Notes under the pieces: generated by a model
What the model saw: only the letters and a program-made list of their open reading frames with translations
Databases searched by the model: none
What the model was told of the DNA's origin: nothing
In this document: positions 59,849 through 64,000 of the stretch, piece after piece
Layout of the letters: every line of letters starts with the position of its first letter
Position numbering within the stretch: the stretch's first letter is position 1
Origin: VGKP01 sp964578345
GTDB lineage: Archaea > Nanobdellota > Nanobdellia > Pacearchaeales > GW2011-AR1
Assembly (NCBI GenBank): GCA_964578345.1
Contig: CAZOCP010000002.1
Span: forward strand, 22,471 to 86,470
Length of the DNA: 64,000 bases
Direction: 5' to 3'
Made by a program: the position numbers and the translations under genes

Positions 59849-62053
59849 ATGAAAAGATCAAGTCATCATCAAAAAAAGAAAAATTCTAGCTCCGCAAAAA
59901 GCGAGCATCTTAAGCATAGCCTTTACAAACCTATCATAAAAGAAAAAAAGCATGATAAAACAATTATGGCTCAACAACAGAATCATAAAGAAAAAACAAG
60001 CCCAAAGATTATTCCAGAAAGCAGGAAGAACATAGAAAAAACACGTGCTTTATTAAGGACGAGAGAGGACATCTTTACATTATCTTCAAATAAAAAAGCA
60101 GAAGATAAATCTCCAATAATAAAAGCTCCAGAATTAAAATCAAGTATATTAAAATCTGCTGAAGAAAATTCTGCTGTTATTAATGCATCTGAAATGCAAA
60201 AAGACCAGAAAGTCGTATCAGAGCAGTCTGAACAGCATAAAAACATTATATCTTCATTTTTGCAGAAAATAGGCATGGGCGAAAAAGAATCAAATTTACA
60301 AAAACAAGCAATTCAAACGCCCAAAAACCAAGCAGATCTTGAGAATTCCGCTGCTCAGCAGATGAAAAATACGCCGATAGTTGCTTCAAAACAAAACATT
60401 GTGTCAAATCAAACAAAACAAAATATGCCTGTAAAATTGCCTGAACAAAAATCTCAAGAAGCAGAAAAAACGCAGGTAAAAACACGAGAAATCCCTCTGC
60501 AAGAAAGAAAGCCCGAAGAAAAAGAGCAGAAAAAACAGGAAGCCTTGAATAAAGAGGAAAAAGCAAAAAGCATATTAGAAAATTACGCAATAATTGTCGA
60601 TGATGCAAAAGTAAATGTAAATATCAAAAAAAACGAGCAAAGTATAGAGTATCATTTAATAATACCTATAATTGATATTGCCACAACTACCTTACTTACT
60701 GAAATCAGAAATGAGCTCATATCCCTCACAATAATAAGTACAAAAGAGCTTACAGACCCTGAATACTTTTCAACAATAAAACAGCGATTCAAAAATGACG
60801 CTCTTAATCTATTAAAAAAGAAACTGCCAAAGCTCGAACAGGAAACAGAAAAATTCCTGATAGGGGTGCTTCTCCAAGAAATGCTTGGGTTAGGAAAAAT
60901 AGAATTTCTAATCAATGATCCAAACCTTGAAGAAATAGTTATTCCTTCGGCAAAAGAGCAGATCAGAGTTTATAACAAAAAATATGGATGGCTGCTAACA
61001 AACATTAAGATTGAAAGAGAAGAAGACATAATCAACTACGCAAACATTATCGCGAGAAGAGTAGGTAAACAAATTACAATATTAAATCCTCTCCTAGACG
61101 CTCATCTGTTAACTGGAGACAGAATTAACGCCGTCCTTTACCCGATAAACACAAAAGGCAATACAATAACCATAAGAAAATTTGCGCGCGATCCATATAC
61201 TATCGTAGACTTAATTAACAACAAAACATGCAACCTTGAAATAGCTGCTCTTATCTGGATAGCCATAGAATACGAAATGAACATCTTATTTTCAGGAGGA
61301 ACTGCCTCTGGAAAAACATCAATCCTAAACGCGTGTATGCCTTTCATACCTCCAAACCAAAGAATCCTAAGTATTGAAGACACTAGAGAACTTATGCTCC
61401 CGGAATTTCTCTATTGGACTCCGCTGGTTACAAGAACTCCAAATCCTGAAGGCAAAGGGGAAGTAAGCATGCTAGATCTCTTAATAAATTCTCTAAGAAT
61501 GCGCCCCGATAGAATAATATTAGGGGAAATGAGAAAAAAAGAAGAAGCAATGGTGCTTTTTGAAGCAATGCATACCGGACATTCAGTCTACGCCACAGTA
61601 CACGCAGATGCTGCAACAGAAACTATCTCAAGACTAATCAACCCTCCAATCAACGTTCCTCCGAATCTGCTCAAAGCAGTCAATCTTAATGTAGTCATGT
61701 TCAGAGATAGAAGAAAAGGAATAAGAAGAATTTTACAGCTTGCTGAATTTGAAACAGAAAAGGATCAGGCAAAAGCAAATATTCTATATCGCTGGTCGCA
61801 GGAAAAGGATGAGATAGTGCCTCATGAAGAAAGCTCCAGATTTTTTGAAGATTTAAGCAGAAATACAGGAATGACTGATAAAGAGATAACTCAAAATTTA
61901 GATGAAAAAAAGAAAATCCTATCATGGCTGATAAAAAATAATATTCGAAGTTTGCAGGATATGGGCAGAATAATGAACTTCTATTACAGAAATAGGCAGT
62001 ACTTAATATCTGCTATAAACAAAAATAGTATAAATGATTTATTAACTGCCTAA
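59849..62053 (+). CDS. Pilus assembly ATPase (FlaI/PilB-like), second copy
   Basis: A 734-residue motor ATPase. The first about 240 residues are charged, Lys/Gln/Glu-rich and likely disordered. The core has VVIPSAKEQIRVYN-like N2 sequence, Walker A GGTASGKTS near 484, SIEDTRELMLPEF (Asp box), DRIILGEMRKKEEAMVLFEAMHTGH (Walker B and His region) and HADAATETISRL. It powers type IV pilus extension. It is followed by two platform genes with 1-nt gaps. Confidence 0.9.
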   Translation: MKRSSHHQKKKNSSSAKSEHLKHSLYKPIIKEKKHDKTIMAQQQNHKEKTSPKIIPESRKNIEKTRALLRTREDIFTLSSNKKAEDKSPIIKAPELKSSILKSAEENSAVINASEMQKDQKVVSEQSEQHKNIISSFLQKIGMGEKESNLQKQAIQTPKNQADLENSAAQQMKNTPIVASKQNIVSNQTKQNMPVKLPEQKSQEAEKTQVKTREIPLQERKPEEKEQKKQEALNKEEKAKSILENYAIIVDDAKVNVNIKKNEQSIEYHLIIPIIDIATTTLLTEIRNELISLTIISTKELTDPEYFSTIKQRFKNDALNLLKKKLPKLEQETEKFLIGVLLQEMLGLGKIEFLINDPNLEEIVIPSAKEQIRVYNKKYGWLLTNIKIEREEDIINYANIIARRVGKQITILNPLLDAHLLTGDRINAVLYPINTKGNTITIRKFARDPYTIVDLINNKTCNLEIAALIWIAIEYEMNILFSGGTASGKTSILNACMPFIPPNQRILSIEDTRELMLPEFLYWTPLVTRTPNPEGKGEVSMLDLLINSLRMRPDRIILGEMRKKEEAMVLFEAMHTGHSVYATVHADAATETISRLINPPINVPPNLLKAVNLNVVMFRDRRKGIRRILQLAEFETEKDQAKANILYRWSQEKDEIVPHEESSRFFEDLSRNTGMTDKEITQNLDEKKKILSWLIKNNIRSLQDMGRIMNFYYRNRQYLISAINKNSINDLLTA

Positions 62054-62054
62054 C

Positions 62055-62936
62055 ATGGAATTCCATATTCCCTTTACATTTTCAGATATTGAAACTTTAA
62101 AAAAGAAATCTAATTTTATAAGGGTGTATATAAAAACGAGAGGAAACTCCAAGCTTCAGAACACTCTCAGCAACAATGATATAAACCTTTCTCATGAAGA
62201 TTACCTTGCAATATGCATCAGGCATTGTCTGATATCATTTCTTGTTCTTTACATTGTTCTCTCTACAATACTATTTTTCATGAATGCATCCAAGCCGTTT
62301 CTCTTATCTCTTGGAATCTCCTTCGCAATCTGCTTTTTCATGTTTTTCTCTCAAATAAATTATCCAAAACTATATAATAATCGCAAACAGAGAAATATTG
62401 AAAAAAATTTGATTCCTGCACTATGCAATATACTAGTCCAGTTAAATTCAGGAATTCCCCTTTTCAGTATTTTAGTAAATATCTCATCAGGAGATTATGG
62501 CGCATTGGGTATGGAATTCAAAAAAGCAGTAAAAAAAATTAATGCAGGATATCCTGAAGTTGAAGTTCTCGAAGAATTGGGTGAGAAAAATGATTCAATA
62601 TTTTTCAAAAGAACTCTCTGGCAGATCAGCAATGGCATGAAAGCAGGCAGCGATATATCTATTGTCATCAAAGAAAGCATAAAATTCTTGACAGAAGAAC
62701 AGCTTATCCAGATTCAAAATTACGGAAACAAATTAAATCCTCTAGTTATGTTTTACATGCTGATTTCAGTCATTCTTCCTGCATTAGCTATTACTTTTCT
62801 CACAATAATCGCCTCCCTAGTTAGCCTAGACAAAACAGCTGCCCAAACTATGTTCATCGTTCTATTCATATTCGTAATCCTCATTCAGAATATGTTCTTG
62901 GGAGTAATAAAATCAATGAGGCCAAGCCTATTATAA
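62055..62936 (+). CDS. Type IV pilus platform protein (TadC/FlaJ-like)
   Basis: A 293-residue membrane protein of the T2SSF family, with helices near the N-terminus (LISFLVLYIVLSTILFFM) and at the C-terminus. The cytoplasmic domain has EKNLIPALCNILVQLNSGIPLFSIL and ILEELGEKN-like sequence. It anchors the ATPase to the membrane. The next gene is a second member, giving the two-subunit platform common in archaea. Confidence 0.85.
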   Translation: MEFHIPFTFSDIETLKKKSNFIRVYIKTRGNSKLQNTLSNNDINLSHEDYLAICIRHCLISFLVLYIVLSTILFFMNASKPFLLSLGISFAICFFMFFSQINYPKLYNNRKQRNIEKNLIPALCNILVQLNSGIPLFSILVNISSGDYGALGMEFKKAVKKINAGYPEVEVLEELGEKNDSIFFKRTLWQISNGMKAGSDISIVIKESIKFLTEEQLIQIQNYGNKLNPLVMFYMLISVILPALAITFLTIIASLVSLDKTAAQTMFIVLFIFVILIQNMFLGVIKSMRPSLL

Positions 62937-62937
62937 A

Positions 62938-63864
62938 ATGAGAATAGAACATATAACAACAGAAGAACAAAAGATGAAAAAGAAAAGGGCAAATACGATT
63001 TTTGTGCTCATATTGTCAATTATCGGGGCGGTTATATTTTATCTAATTACAAAAAAAGTCCTATACTCTTTAATTGCTTTTGCGTCATTGACAATAATTC
63101 TAAATGTATATCTTGCAGTTAGAATAAAAGTGCAAAATGCAGCAGATATTAAAAAAATGGAGGAAGTATTCCCAGACTTTATAGAATTAATGTCGAGCAA
63201 CTTGCGCGCAGGCATGACCGTTGATAAAGCTTTGCTCTTAAGCGCACGTAAAGAATTTGCCCCATTAGATGTAGAGATTAACAATGTAGGAAAAGACATA
63301 GTTACTGGAAAAGAGATAAATCAGGCTTTGAAAGATATGGGGCAGAGAATAAACTCTGAAAAAATCAAAAAAACTATAGATATAATAATTTCAGGCATCG
63401 TCTCTGGGGGAAATCTTTCAGTACTGCTTGAAGAGACTGCAATAACAATGCGTGAAAGAAAATTTATAGAAAAAAAGGCTTCGTCTAACGTACTAATGTA
63501 TGTGATATTTATATTCTTTGCCGTTTCTATTGGGGCGCCGATGTTGTTTGCGCTATCTACAGTCTTAGTAAAAGTACTAACAAGTATTCTTTCAGGTATT
63601 CCAAGTGCAGAAACCCTCGGTGCAGCATCTTCGAAGCTTCCGTTCACTTTAACAAAAATAAGTGTATCGACAGAATTTATTAATTACTTCGCACTGACTT
63701 TTCTTTGCGTAACAGATATTCTAGCAAGCCTTGTTTTAGGTTTAGTCGGTAAAGGAGAAGAAAAAGAAGGTGTAAAATATATAGTACCCATCTTAATAAT
63801 AAGTATAACTGTATTCTTCATTGTAAAAGCAATAATGACAAGTTACTTATCAGGTTTCTTTTAA
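62938..63864 (+). CDS. Type IV pilus platform protein (TadB/FlaJ-like), second subunit
   Basis: A 308-residue T2SSF-family protein: two N-terminal helices, then FPDFIELMSSNLRAGMTVDKALLLSARKEF, and SGGNLSVLLEETAITMRERK before the C-terminal helices. The SGGNLSVLLEETA motif is diagnostic. It follows its partner with a 1-nt gap, so platform, partner and ATPase are made from one mRNA. Confidence 0.85.
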   Translation: MRIEHITTEEQKMKKKRANTIFVLILSIIGAVIFYLITKKVLYSLIAFASLTIILNVYLAVRIKVQNAADIKKMEEVFPDFIELMSSNLRAGMTVDKALLLSARKEFAPLDVEINNVGKDIVTGKEINQALKDMGQRINSEKIKKTIDIIISGIVSGGNLSVLLEETAITMRERKFIEKKASSNVLMYVIFIFFAVSIGAPMLFALSTVLVKVLTSILSGIPSAETLGAASSKLPFTLTKISVSTEFINYFALTFLCVTDILASLVLGLVGKGEEKEGVKYIVPILIISITVFFIVKAIMTSYLSGFF

Positions 63865-63910
63865 CTGCCAATACGCTATTGAAGATGTTCTTGGGGTTAA
63901 AGTTAATCTA

Positions 63911-64000
63911 TCACCAAACCCTCTGTGTTTGTACCTCACCTCCTCAAGAACTCTATGTTCTTGATGGCCATCAGAAACTCAAAGAGTTTCTCAGCCTCAA
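63911..64000. repeat. Composite palindrome relative, cut by the window end
   Basis: TCACCAAACCCTCTGTGTTT corresponds to TCACCAAACCCTTCGGGTTT of copy C. It is followed by CAAGAAC/GTTCTTG and AGAAACTC/GAGTTTCT hairpins. The right outer arm is not reached within the window. Confidence 0.45.

Overview
The window is AT-rich archaeal DNA, most likely from a metagenome-assembled genome of a DPANN archaeon (Pacearchaeota/Woesearchaeota-like). The lineage call is inference. It rests on archaeal information-processing genes (aIF2-beta, a Dim2-like KH protein, aRF1, MCM, an RPA-like OB protein, S17e, the tRNA-splicing endonuclease EndA, eukaryote-type GlyRS), archaeal type IV pilins and pilus motors, FtsZ, mostly leaderless TATA promoters about 25-27 nt before start codons, and many short membrane proteins. 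Two runs of exactly 100 N (35681-35780 and 36622-36721) are scaffold gaps, and both fall inside tandem repeats.

Layout. 0-8 kb: a metzincin with an AN1 zinc finger, a NUDIX pseudogene, small zinc and membrane proteins, DHH phosphoesterase, an acylphosphatase/cis-prenyltransferase fusion, an MBL-fold hydrolase and ftsZ. 8-14.5 kb is accessory DNA: transposase debris, nitroreductase, bacterial-type mnmA, a bPH2 protein, tRNA-Asn, a HEPN-MNT toxin-antitoxin module and many palindromic repeats. 14.5-33 kb is mostly housekeeping: translation initiation cluster, PP2C-like phosphatase, RPA/MCM replication genes, aRF1, ValRS, EndA, S17e, an intron-containing tRNA-CAU, a VapBC pair, HIT and MinD proteins, tRNA-Ala, ZIP transporter and GlyRS. 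33-35.5 kb carries a bacterial-looking cassette (YdeI-like and two VOC proteins). 35.5-45.3 kb encodes a surface-protein cluster, headed by a roughly 2,000-residue beta-helix protein ending in four helix-turn-helix repeats. 45-52 kb and 54-64 kb hold two secretion/pilus ATPases, two TadC/FlaJ-like membrane proteins, four pilin-like proteins, three polytopic membrane proteins and coiled-coil proteins. Between them is a toxin-antitoxin island (two PIN modules, with a RelE module beyond), transposase and recombinase remnants, tRNA-Cys and tRNA-Arg.

How the parts fit. The 56-64 kb region looks like one archaeal type IV pilus locus: pilins on one strand, and a membrane-anchored winged-helix protein, ATPase and two platform proteins on the other. 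The surface cluster shares a short motif of the form [IL]-x-G-x-[AS]-[TI] just after the N-terminal membrane segment with two proteins of the pilus locus, which suggests a common sorting or processing signal. The most unusual non-coding signal is a family of composite palindromes (about 60 bp units, often in tandem). Their long outer stems differ in sequence between copies but stay base-paired, and some copies sit next to tRNA genes.
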